From Phymatolithon calcareum (lineage: Eukaryota; Rhodophyta; Florideophyceae; Hapalidiales), in NCBI GenBank assembly GCA_977006965.1, contig OZ345363.1, positions 372,001-436,000 on the forward strand: 64,000 nucleotides of DNA, given 5' to 3'. Position 1 is the stretch's first letter; every line of letters begins with the position of its first letter. The position numbers and the translations under genes were made by a program. The notes below the pieces were generated by a model that ran no database searches, was not told where the DNA came from, and worked only from the letters and a program-made list of their open reading frames with translations. Of the stretch, positions 21,184-31,570 are shown in pieces.

Positions 21184-22234
21184 TCAGTGAATGTGGACCA
21201 TGAGGGACTGCCATAAAACAGTACAGTGTTGTTGCAGTTTTGTGTTCAAACAAAATATAAGTGAGCTCCTGTATATCTTCCCTGTTCGTCCTGCCAAGAG
21301 TGTGAGACAACCCAAGAGCAGAATATTCAACAGTTGAATATTTAATAGACACCGTCCGAGACTGATCAAACTCAGATCTCATTCATTCATTCATTTTGCC
21401 TTTTCCCCTAATGGGTCTAGCAGCGATTCGAGGGTCTGAGTTTTTTCCACTCTATTCTATTGTTAGCGAGCTGGACTGCGGTTTGGACGTCTAGGCTAGG
21501 TAGGTCACCAAAGATTGATTCAGGTGTTGGTCTTACAGCTTCCCGAATGCTTTCTCTGCCTCCTGCACTCCCCTTTCGGGGCGCGTCCCCTCGATGTATC
21601 AAACGGAAGAGAATATCAACAGATACGAAGTTAATGTATACCATGCCCGACAACTGAGTAGTATTGTCATTGTGAGTGAAATCTATTTTATAGAATGAAA
21701 TGGAATACATACTCAAAAAGATTCCTGTCCTTACCGTAATTTTTCGCAAAATAGAAGACACCGTCTATTTCGTATACGAAAAATCTCGTAAACGTTCGCG
21801 AAAAAGGGGTCTCGCTCGCGTATTGAGTGTTAACATGCAATGGCAATGGTAAGCAGTAGTGGAAGTTTCATTCACATGCACTCAAATGCCCTAGTAGAGG
21901 CAGCAGAGAAGAATAGATGTCTTAAAATATGTGTTGTTATTCTGAACATTGAACATGCGTAACTGAACCACAGGGAAACTACTGTACTTGCCGAGATAAA
22001 GAACCGCTTCACGAAACGTGCAATCGAAACTTGCTTGACAAGCAGCAACTTCCGTGCTTGGCAACCTGGAAGTTAAAGAGGAAGGCCGGGTGGTATGATG
22101 AAGTTTCCAGCTCGAGGGGGATAATCGTAAGGACAGCCCGTCCTTCCTTCCCGCGAAGGGTATAAAGTATAGACACCCGTAAGGCCACGCGGGTATTGAT
22201 TCTTGGGATACGGCACGGAATCCGCCCAACTCAA
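21184..22234. other. duplicated flanks of the F-box/LRR family
   Basis: 21184-21330 is the shared 3' flank (CAGTGAATGTGGACCATGAG, TATATCTTCCCTGTTCGTCC). 21655-21850 is the repeat GAATGAAATGGAATACATA, also at 19375 and 36130. 21890-22200 is the family's 5' flank, matched at 43330-43670 (GAACATTGAACATGCGTAAC; GCTTGGCAACCTGGAAGTTA). No separate gene is supported. Confidence 0.6.
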
Positions 22235-23880
22235 ATGTCCTCGCCCTACAACCTTCGAAGTCGAGGGCGTCTCGTATCCGACACATCGGTACCAAGAAGG
22301 CCATATTCATCCCGTCCACCCAAGCGACAATGTCTTCCAAAATCAGCCCTCAGTCCATCAAGCTACCTTGATCTACTGCCACGTGAAGCTTTGGAGAATG
22401 TGTTGCGACACGTGAGCAAGAAACCTCGTCTATTGAACTGGAAACGTTTCATGGCAACCAGAGACATATTCGCGCTGTATCGCTTAGGCGGATCGCTTAC
22501 CGCTATATGCAAGGAGGTGTCACAGCAGTCAGCATCTGCGCAAACTATCCTAGTAACAGTGTGCTTATTATTCGGAAGATGAACGACTTTCTCATCCTCT
22601 TGGACATTGCAGGCTCTTCACTAGAGAAGCTGACGTTTGCTGGGCTTCCTGGCCACGTGAGTGCTTGACATATTGGGCGTACTTTTGCTTCGAATTAAGG
22701 AGATATTAGAAGGAGAGTAGAGAGATGAGTACCGAAAACAGCGAGAAGCTGCCCTGTTACTCAATTTGAGGCTTTGGGAGCTTTTAAAATAAATCAACAT
22801 ATATCTCCTCTTGCTTCGAAATGCAACGCCTTAAAATCACTGAATCTGATCGGCGTTCGTGATCACACCCTTTTTGATAAGATTCTGGAGAAGTGCAGCG
22901 GTAAATTGGAATCTCTTTCTGTGGCAGGGAAGTGTCAAGCGAATGTTACTGTTATGGTGCGGCATTGTTTTGGACTTCGTGCACTAGAAGTATGGAAATG
23001 CATGGACGATTTAGACCTCTCATCTCTGTGGCCTAGCGTTGGAAAATCGCTGCGCTGCCTGAAGCTGTGGTTCTTCAAGCGCTTCGAAGACGAAGATATC
23101 AGATGCATTCAAACACATTGCCGATCTCTTCGACACTTTGACATTTCTGAAATAGACACTTCTGAAGCACTTGCAGATTTGTTTGTTTCATATAACCGTC
23201 AACTTGAATACGTATGTTTTGATAATGCGAGTCCGGAAATATACAGGCGCGTCGTGAATGCGTGCCCAAACTTGAGTTGCGTTGCGAAAGTTTCGGATGA
23301 TGTAGCAGCCGTCGCAGAGGTTCTTGGGCCCGCGTTGAAGGAAATGGGTTTTTGGACGACACCGGGGATGTTTATTGATGGACTGAATGATGCGATGAAG
23401 CACTGCGCTAACTTAAAAAAGCTTTGGGCGTTCAGCCAATCCAAAGCTGCGTATCAAATAGTTTCTGGCATATTCTCGAGTCCAAAGGCACAACTTGAGT
23501 TTCTAGATTTGGGAATCATGTTAAGGGAAGACTGCAAGAAAATCCTGGACTTTATATGCAGGAACACTGGAGGGCTTCGTGACATCTCTTTGGAAATTGC
23601 GTGCGCGCAACCGAAGTTGTTTTGCGGTATCATGCAGTCGAATGCGCTTCTGGAAAGTGTGAACATTTGTTTTAAGGACAATTATGATGTCGAATCAGCC
23701 GCGGGCGTTTCAATTTTCGTTGATATTCTAGATTCGTTTTCGCCGTGCCCCAGCCTTCGTTATTTACGTCTCCAACGACAAGCAGGTACTATCAGCTCTC
23801 TGGATTTGATTAGTTCGTGCCGTCCTTTCCGATTCAAGCGTACCTATGTACACGTTTTTGGTGAAGAGTTGTTTCTATAA
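22235..23880 (+). pseudogene. F-box/LRR family member 2, broken
   Basis: The paralogue start MSSPYNLRSRGRLVSDT is at 22235 and the F-box-like region is readable to about 22520 (STRDIFALYR is ATRDIFALYR here). A base missing near CAAGGAGGTGTCACAG shifts the frame. Between 22545 and 22780 there are more stops and a replaced stretch (GGAGATATTAGAAGGAGAGT) where LRR sequence should be. From about 22774 the LRR part is open again to FGEELFL at 23880. The middle resembles member 1 while GPALKEMGFWTTPGM and later parts resemble the 56.9-kb member, so the copy is mosaic as well as inactivated. Confidence 0.85.
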
Positions 23881-24631
23881 TCAATAAATGTGGACAATAT
23901 GCGACTGCAACAAAAAAGTAAAGCGCTGTTGCAGCTTCGTGTTCAAAAAAAATATCAGTGAGCTTCGGTAAATCTTCCCCTGTTGGTGCTGCCTATGTGG
24001 CTGGTGCGTGAGACAACCCAAGAGCAGATTATTCAACTTATTTTGAAAGATAAAATTCTCACACATTTCCCGGTTCGGTGCTGACAATGGATGGAAGGGT
24101 AGATGGATGGATGTGAGTTTACTTGGAAGCTTTCGTTTTCTATTTAGCACCTGAAAGGCTTATAATAGCGCTATGTTCCGTTGACTACATTTTTCTTGGT
24201 GATCTCTTCTTCTCTTGATGGATTAGGTGCTGACTAGTGATGTACTTTACTTCCACTGGAGGTTATGGTACGTTAAATGTCCAAAGATTTAGTCCCCGGG
24301 GTCCGGAGGCCAGGCCAATGGACGTTCCACTCTTGGTCGTCATTCATTGCTCGCTAAACTAACGTATTCTTGGATGGCGCTGATAACCTTTGTTACTAAA
24401 ATTTGGGCGAGCCTCTTCGGGGACGCCGCTGCTTTCTGTCTCGCTCGCTTTTCAATAAGCGCATGGGCGTTCGGGTTCAATACAGCTGCGGTTGTAGCGG
24501 CGAAAGTGACAAACCTCACGAACCCAAAGAGTTGGAGGCACAACGCCTCAAAATGTGGCGCCTCGCGAGTCCAAGGCGCCTCACGACGATTCATATTTTT
24601 GGTCAAAAGAGGTAGTTTTCTTTTTAAAAAA
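23881..24631. other. intergenic with F-box/LRR 3' flank
   Basis: 23881-24030 is the shared 3' flank. The rest has no recognised gene; frames on both strands at 24340-24610 overlap and lack motifs. This DNA abuts the MULE left end and does not look like the missing half of the gypsy element. Confidence 0.45.
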
Positions 24632-24707
24632 AGGGGAATTTACTAAAATGACCACGTAGTTTGCCGTATTTACTAAAATGACCACCATGCATGGGTGTAG
24701 TTATGAT
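24632..24707 (+). repeat. left TIR of MULE
   Basis: Begins AGGGGAATTTACTAAAATGA. Within it ATTTACTAAAATGACCAC occurs twice in direct order. Matches 26813-26888 in reverse complement with one mismatch. Confidence 0.95.
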
Positions 24708-24966
24708 CCTGTACTTTTCTGTCAGCATCCAGCAAACGGTCCATCACTCAGGTCCGTTGAGACCGATACATGCCCAGGTGCCAACGTCTTGATCTTACAG
24801 TTATTTCGGTTTGTAAAACGGATCTGCCCTAGGACGAAACGGAACAATTTGTTCGAAGATCGCCATGTCCCACATTTCCACAGTTTTGTCCCAATAAAGC
24901 CGCTCGGCGACCTTGCCGATTTCGATTTTTCGGTACACCATCCGATTCAAGCTACCGCCTTCGACA

Positions 24967-26753
24967 ATGGACAGGCCGTTTACGACCGAAATAGATATTG
25001 GTGCTCTTTTCCAGTCCAAGAATATCCTAAAGTCAGCTCTTTCCACCCATGCTGCACTAAAGGGTTACACGTTTGCCGTCCTGAAAAGCACAAAAACCAG
25101 ATTTACGGCAATTTGTCATTCCAAATGGGCTGCATCCACTCACGAATCTACATGTGGCTTTCGGCTCCATGCCACGGGCAGCGAAAACGGATCGTTCGAA
25201 GTGAAGGTATGGAAGCCAGATCACAGTTGCGCCATCGGAATCGTCACAAACCACAGTCCTCACGGTTTCAATTGGGTGGCCGATATTGTTCAAGGACAAA
25301 TTAGTGACCAGCTGGACTATCCGCCCAAGAGCATCATTACAGACATTCGCCGTGAGCACAGAATCACAATTACGTATAACGTGGCGTGGAGGGCACGCGA
25401 GCTGTGCAGGGAACGCATTCTAGGCTCCGTGTACAACGGCTACGGTGCACTGGAATCCTACCTCAATCACCTTTCAAATGACAATCCGGATTCCTACATT
25501 CGATATGCCTCCCGCAACGGACACTTCCATCGCTGCTTTGTATCATATGGTGCATTGCTACACTGATTTCGTCACTGTCGTCCTGTCATCGCTGTGGATG
25601 CCTGTCATCTCAAAGGCCCTTACAAGGGCCAGCTCTTCGCTGCGTGTGCACACGACGCTGCCAATCAGATGTTTCCAATTGCCTTTGGAATTCTGGATCA
25701 AGAGGACTATGAAAATTGGGTCTGGTTTTTGTCTCACTTACACGCTGCAATTGAAAACATTCCTGACGGACTTGTCATCATATCTGACAGGCAAAAGGGC
25801 CTTATTGCTGCTCTCCGTGACACATTTCCGTCCACCGCCACGGCATCGTGCATGAAACACCTTGCAGACAACGTTCGGAAAAACTTCAAGGATCACAGTG
25901 TGATCGGGCCAGTCATGTGGGCTGCAGCACGTACGTTTGACATCAACGTTTTCCATCAAAAATTGCAAGAAATAAGCACAATTAACGCCCGCGCGGCGGA
26001 GTACATACAGCAGAGCAACCCCACATGCTGGGCCAATTCTAAGTTCCAAGGAGGACGTTACGGAATTCTGACGTCCAATATGGTGGAAGCGTTTAATTCA
26101 TGGATTGGTGTAGATGCCCGTGAGCTTCCCGCGATCAATTTGATTTCGGATGTTTCTATGAAAATTTCGAAACTAATTTTCGACAGAAGGCGCTTCGTAG
26201 CGGGATATGATACCTCTTCAGCTGCGGAACAGTCCCTGTACATGCACAAAATACTGCTCGATTTTTGCGCTGTTGGCCGCCGAATGAATGTGCATTGTTT
26301 TGGAGGTAATTTTTTGATTAATTCTGGCAAGCAGTATAAGGTGAATTTGGATGACCGTTCATGCACGTGCATGCATTGGCAGAAGTATGAATACCCGTGC
26401 ATTCATGCCTGTGCGTCAATTCTATACGTTCGTCGTTTCCTCCCAGAATCCTCGCTGCCGTTGGGGGAATTTGTTGGAAGCTGGTATCAAAAATCCACAT
26501 TTTTCAAGATTTATCAACGAGAAATAGTTATGCCACCGCTACCGGATCTAAGTGGTGCACTTCCAGAGCATGCCGATCTTCCTCCGGTGACTAGGCGCCC
26601 GCCAGGAAGGCCTAAAAAAGGCGTCTCATAGCTGGCTCTGCATCTGACCGGTCCGTTACGTGTAAGAAATGTAACAAACCTGGCCATAATAAGCGCTCCT
26701 GCCAGGAAGCTGTTGAGCCCCAGCGGCCCTCTCAGCCCCCCTCCGATCAATAA
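24967..26753 (+). pseudogene. MULE transposase, one nonsense codon, -1 shift before zinc knuckle
   Basis: ATG 24967. An N-terminal MuDR-type domain (about residues 1-120, with CHSKWA and CGFRLHA) is followed by an in-frame TGA at 25564-25566. The same frame then continues with the catalytic domain: VDACHLKGPYKG (first Asp about residue 211), VIISDRQKGL with C-x2-H (CMKHLAD), and NMVEAFNSW. A SWIM finger follows, CTCMHWQKYEYPCIH, then an AT-hook-like PPGRPKKG and a stop at about 26630. A CCHC knuckle (CKKCNKPGHNKRSC) lies in the -1 frame just after an A6 run and ends at 26753; MULE transposases commonly end this way. Either a base was lost or the run slips. Confidence 0.85.
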
Positions 26754-26812
26754 ACTGATGTTATTTCTGGACCCTATAATTTTATGGTGCCCCGCATTAC
26801 ACCAATGCTGTA

Positions 26813-26888
26813 ATCATAACAACACCCATGCATGGTGGTCATTTTAGTAAATACGGCAAACTACGTGGTCATTTTAGTAAATTCCCCT
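26813..26888 (-). repeat. right TIR of MULE
   Basis: Reverse complement of the left TIR over 76 bp with one mismatch near the inner end (GTGTTG for GTGTAG). Confidence 0.95.
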
Positions 26889-29087
26889 ATATTTAATTGA
26901 GTAGTTAAACTCTTGCATAAACTCGACCCATCTCGCTTGTTTTCTTGATAGTGTTTTTTGAGAATCTAAATATTTCAGTGGATGATGGTCGGTTAAGATT
27001 GTAAATTTTGATCCATGAAGGTAGGATCTACATGCTTGCAATGCGTGTATTATCCCAAGAAGTTCCTTCTCAGGAGTACTATAATTTTGTTCTGCTAAAC
27101 TTAATTTTTTAGATGCATACGCTATAGGTCTGCATCCTTTTTCATCTGTTTGTGTGAGTACTGCACCAGTTCCTGTATCTCAAGCATCAGATGTTACTTC
27201 GTATTCTAGAATTGGATCAGCACATTTTAGAACTGGGGCGTTACTGAGAGTTCTTTTTAAAGATTGAAAATCATCGTTTTCTAACTTCCCCCATTTGAAA
27301 GAATTCTTTTTTCTGGTTAAATTCGTTAAGGGTGCTGCTAATTTAGCAAAATCCTTTACGAATTTCCTATAGTAGTTACATAGTCCTAAGAAACTTTGGA
27401 CTTGTTTTACATTTTTAGGTGCTTCCCAATTATTGATTGCTTCAACCTTTTTAGCTTCAACTTTGATTCCATCTTCACTGATTACGTGTCCCAAGTATTC
27501 AACTTGAGGCTTGAAGAATTTGCACTTGGATTTCTTCGCATACAATTGATTTTTCCTTAGTATGCCGAAAGTAATTTCCAAATGTTTGAAATATCCTTCT
27601 TCACTTTTGCTGTATATTAAAATATCATCCAAATATACTAGGATAAATTTATCCAGATACGGTCTGAAGATATTATTCATTAAGGTTTAAAAACATCCTG
27701 GAGCTTCACTTAATCCAAACGGAGTTACCAAATATTCAAACAGTCCATAGCGTGTTCGGAATGCAGTTTTTTCAATATCGTATTCTTTTATACGGATTTG
27801 GTGATAACCACTTCTTAAATCGAGAGTGGAGAAGAATTTTGCTCCACTTGATTGGTCCCAAACTTCGTCTATGCGAGGTAATGGAACTTGATTCCGAATT
27901 GTTTGTTTGTTGAGTACTCTGTAGTCTATACACATACGGCGAGTTCCATCCTTCTTTTTCGTGAATAGGACTGGACTTTCCCAAGGACTCACACTTGGTC
28001 GAATGAAGCCGTTTGCTAATGCTTCTTCGAGTTGTTTTTTCATTTCTTTTAACTCTAAGACAGATAGTTTATACATTGGACCAATTTTTGGTTTTGATCC
28101 TTCTTCCAAATTGATCGTCATTTCAATGTTTCTCTTTGGAGGTAATCCCGGAGGTAAATTTTCAGGGAAAACATCCTCATATTTTTGCAATATTTCCTTG
28201 ATACCCTTACTGTGTTCTTCGTTTAAATGCTCATCCCCTGATGGTTTTAGAAGCACATGGTAACAAGTACTATTTCTCTTTTTTGCTAACCTCGCGAACT
28301 GTTTACTCGTAAGCATGCTATTCAGGAGGGATGCCCCATGCTTATGAGCCTCTGCGTCCAGAGTAATAATATGGTCATTAATGTTAATACACATTCGGTT
28401 TCGAGTCCAATCTATTATAGGATTGACATCTGTTAGCCAGCTCTTTCCTAAGATTATGTCGTAGGCGATCCAATCTACGATGTACAGGCGTATATTGAAG
28501 ATTGCCTGTCCGATACGTAATCCCAGATTTTCAGAACATAAGTCCATTTTGACAAGTATTCCGTCCCAGAGTTCTGCTTTGAGGTTAGTTCCTTCTCTCC
28601 TGAGCTCTAGTTTTTGCGCAAAATCCTTTGATATGATTATTTCTTCACATCCACTATCCACTAAGGTTTTACAGTAGAATTTGCCACTTGGCCTTACTAT
28701 TTCTCCTCTGAAAACCAATAGTGCTTGCCTCTTCTTAGGCCTTTTTCTGTACGGAGAGAACGTACAAACTCTTGCAGTATTTTTCTGCTTTTTATCTCTT
28801 GGTACCCTATTGTGGAAAACACGCGCAGATTCCACCTCGAGACTCCGCTCAGTCTTGGCAGAATTTTTCTGCTTTTTATTATCTTTGGGACGCCTCTTGC
28901 TTCCCTCAAGCTTCTTAGTCTCTTGGAAACTACCCTTAGTTTCCTCACCTGCACAACTACTCTGATTTGTCTCTTTTTCGTGCACACTATTCTCTTTTTT
29001 GTATTTTTCTCGTTTTTTGTTTTCATCGGCTACTATACATACACCCGTTTTAGTGCCGAGCCCTAATAACGGTTGAAATGGTTTTTT
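26889..29087 (-). pseudogene. gypsy pol: protease, reverse transcriptase, partial RNase H
   Basis: In the -1 frame relative to gag. A basic linker is followed by an aspartic protease with [12 protein letters not shown]. The RT carries [35 protein letters not shown] and, after an in-frame TAA at about 27688, the catalytic FILVYLDDILIYSK. VEYLGHVISEDGIK and FLGLCNYYRKFV follow. RNase H begins at VTSDA, has a TGA at about 27180, and continues DTGTGAVLTQ, SLAEQNYSTPEKELL and TDHHPLKYLDSQ until cut at the MULE edge. At least two nonsense codons; inactive. Confidence 0.9.
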
Positions 29088-29899
29088 GGCTTCCTTCGTG
29101 AATGTTTAATCGCACGGCAGCCAACTCTTTTACATTTAAAGCACTTGTTTTGTTCCATCAGTTTTGTTCTTTCTTCTGGAGATAGTTTTACAAATTTATT
29201 CTCCTGAGGAAAAACCCAAATGTCCATTGATGTAACCCCATTATTTATTCCTCCTTGGAATGGGAATGGTCCACTAGTGTAGATCTTGTCCATTCGATCA
29301 GAAATTCTCATTTCATCTTGGAGTGATGTTGTTTCAGATCTCTCTATCTCCACTCTTATTCTATTCTTCAATCCCTGGCTGTAATGGAAGACCTGTTCAT
29401 CATTAGCCATAGTCGGGATTTGGAGAAACCATTTAGAAAACTCCGCATTATATGATGAAACTGAGCTGTAAGATCCCATTTGTTTTAACGTACTAAGTGC
29501 TTTTCTCGCGTTAACTTCCCTGTTAACGGGTTCGAAATACTTCAATAATTCTTTTTTGACCTCTTCAAATGTTGTAATATTAACTTGGGTACTTATATTT
29601 ATAAGTTCCCACCATTGTAATCCATCCCCGGTAATGTAACTAACAGCATACTTGATTTTGTGTGTCTCATCGGGCGCCGTTGTTTGGTTGTCAAGTATAT
29701 TTTGAATTGATTGGAACCAGCTACGAACATTCTGTCCGCTAAATTTGTCTGGCCTTGCTGTTCTTAACGAGCGGTTGCTCGAAGACAGGTTTATAAATGC
29801 TTGATTTGCATTATGAAATTGTTGCTGTAGTCCTGTGACGGCAGTCTGCAAGTTCTGAATAACTTGTGCCTATTCTTGCTGCTGTTGTATATGTTCCAT
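29063..29899 (-). pseudogene. gypsy gag with swapped zinc knuckle
   Basis: ATG at 29899 (MEHIQQQQE), an in-frame TAG at 29872-29870, then open to 29063. The retrotransposon gag domain shows DKFSGQNVRSWFQSIQN, YITGDGLQWWELI and LLKYFEPVNREV. Near the end is [14 protein letters not shown], spacing C-x2-C-x4-C-x4-H: the usual last His and Cys are exchanged. The heptamer A AAA AAC (29087-29081) sits nine codons before the stop, in the phase used for -1 frameshifting into pol. Confidence 0.85.
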
Positions 29900-30144
29900 T
29901 TTGTTTTAATATTTCCTGAAGTTACCGCTATTCTCCTCCCGTGCCCTTGTTGCGTTACTCGAACCTTTGTCCCAGTCGGTCGTCCTAGGTAATACCCATA
30001 GACGAAAAGGTTAGTGAGGATACCAAGTTAACACGGTTCTCGGATATTAACAGATTTATAACAACAGGAATATTTATTTAATCCCAATTTAATTGATTTT
30101 GATTCTGATCAAGCAATGATCAATTTGATATAAGCTAATTATCA

Positions 30145-31167
30145 CTAATGCTTACGACCGTTCCTTTGATACTTTAGCGATTTGCTAATCGCAATAATAC
30201 TTATCTTAGGAGCTTTTGATATATTCGTAAACTTCTTGATGTCGGTCGTTTGATATGCAAGATTCAAAAGGCGTTCGAGAGCGATTTTTCGATTTTTGTG
30301 CTCCTCACCCAATTTGTGGGCATTAAAAAGCACCTTATTCTTATACCACGTATGACACATGTCACACTGAATATTTGCCCAGTTAGAACTGGTATTCTCC
30401 AAATCGAGGATCGCTTTGCCGAAACCCTTCTTGTGTATGAGAACCTTGATATGATTCTCTGAAATTTTATGATCGGTAAAGGATTCCGTTGGTCCCGATA
30501 GCCACAAACATTACAGGAAGTCCGACCAATCAGCTTGTTCTCGCCAATAGCGTTGATTTTCGGCACCCTTTTGTGAGCGTTAAATTCTAACGCCGTTCTA
30601 AAGGTCTCTTCCCCCTTGATTTTTGGATAAAAGTAATCGAAATTATAGAAATCGAGGATACGCCTGAAATTTATCCGAAAATCAAGGGGGAAGAGACCTT
30701 TAGAACGGCGTTAGAATTTAACGCTCACAAAAAGGTGCCGAAAATCAACGCTATTGGCGAGAAAAGCTGATTGGTCGGACTTCCTGAAATGTTATGATCG
30801 ATAGCCATTCCAGTAAGTCCGACCAATCAGCTTGTTCTCGCCAATGGCGTTGATTTTCGGCACCTTTTTGTGAGCGTTAAATTCTAACGCCGTTCTAAAG
30901 GTCTCTTCCCCCTTGATTTTCGGATAAATTTCAGGCGTATCCTCCCTCGATTTCTATAATTTCGATTACTTTTCGAGGATTTTCGGTAATTTCCTTATTT
31001 TTCGATATTTTTTCGATTGGGGGGGTCGAAACGACCTTAGTTTTAGGGTCCGATGGGGACTTCTTCTGGACCTCGTGGTCCGATTGGTCCTGAAAAGTGT
31101 CCGATGGGGCCTTAGTGCCTTTTTCGGAGTTTTCGGACGTTTTCGAATTATTTTCAGACTTGTTCAC
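30145..31167 (-). pseudogene. two-finger U1/matrin-type zinc-finger ORF upstream of gag
   Basis: The 31167-30931 part is charged (EKGTKAPSDTFQDQ, KISKNKEITENPRK). After a 4-bp insertion at about 30950 (GGAG relative to the inverted copy) the frame shifts. The 30566-30145 part has CNVCGYRDQRN, then in the next frame TDHKISENH, and an intact finger with C-x2-C-x12-H-x5-H: CDMCHTWYKNKVLFNAH followed by KLGEEH. These fingers bind RNA or DNA in host proteins. It lies between PBS and gag, in the same direction, so it is probably an extra retroelement ORF; a host gene fragment is the alternative. Two frameshifts and an internal rearrangement break it. Confidence 0.6.
30515..30990. repeat. three alternating inverted copies of a ~120-160 bp segment
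   Basis: Copy a (30515-30630) and copy c (about 30806-30990) are in one orientation; copy b (about 30629-30788) is inverted between them. All share GTCCGACCAATCAGCTT, GCGTTGATTTTCGGCACC and AGGTCTCTTCCCCCTTGAT. Copies a/b and b/c could each fold into long hairpins. The segment encodes EETFRTALEFNAHK of the zinc-finger ORF. Confidence 0.9.
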
Positions 31168-31218
31168 TGTAACTCAAATATTCAGAAATTGTCGTAAAAT
31201 TTGATTGGTTAGTGACCG

Positions 31219-31236
31219 TGTTGTCCGGTGCTACCA
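31219..31236 (-). other. putative primer binding site of the gypsy element
   Basis: On the minus strand TGGTAGCACCGGACAACA follows directly on the LTR-like segment. It begins with TGG, complementary to a tRNA CCA end. The tRNA was not identified. Confidence 0.5.
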
Positions 31237-31570
31237 ATTATAACGACTTATTATTATGATATATATATCGTTATGATATTTTGTTGGAATTTTGTTGGAA
31301 TGGAATTTTTTACTTTACTTTTAAGTTTTAGTTTTGTTTCTTGGTCAAGAGGTACTAGACTTAATGTACTTTAGACACTCTTTGACCTTACTCGGAGTGG
31401 TTTGCTCCGCTTTAGTCTTGCCTTTTCTAGCAAAGTGCGACGTCGGTTCGTCTTATATAGACGATGGTCGCATCTTCCATTCTAAACTAAACCTAATTTT
31501 TACATATGAAAAGCCCGATTTAGATTCCACTTCCTAGTTAATTGTTGGAATCTAATTTGGACCAATAACA
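31237..31570 (-). repeat. putative 5' LTR of the gypsy element
   Basis: Minus-strand start TGTTATTGGTCC, a TATATAAG box at about 31459-31452, then an A-rich U5-like end next to the PBS: 334 bp. The end is TATAAT rather than CA, and the partner LTR is lost, so the exact boundaries are unproven. Confidence 0.5.

Larger units (their letters stand above)
24632..26888 (+). mobile_element. Mutator-like element with 76-bp TIRs
   Basis: A 2,257-bp element bounded by near-perfect inverted termini and holding one transposase. It interrupts the gypsy element: the RNase H frame (minus strand) runs to 26889 and stops at the right TIR. No 8-11 bp duplication is visible (TTTAAAAAA left, ATATTTAAT right) and the left flank is not gypsy sequence, so a deletion or rearrangement followed insertion. 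TIR identity suggests recent activity, but the transposase has a premature stop. Confidence 0.9.
26889..31570 (-). mobile_element. Ty3/gypsy retrotransposon, 3' part lost at the MULE
   Basis: Minus-strand order: 5' LTR (31570-31237), PBS, zinc-finger ORF (31167-30145), gag (29899-29063), then protease-RT-RNase H to 26889. Integrase and 3' LTR are missing beyond the MULE. Several nonsense codons show it is inactive. The ORF between PBS and gag is unusual for this class. gag and pol are in different frames joined at a classic slippery site. Confidence 0.85.
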
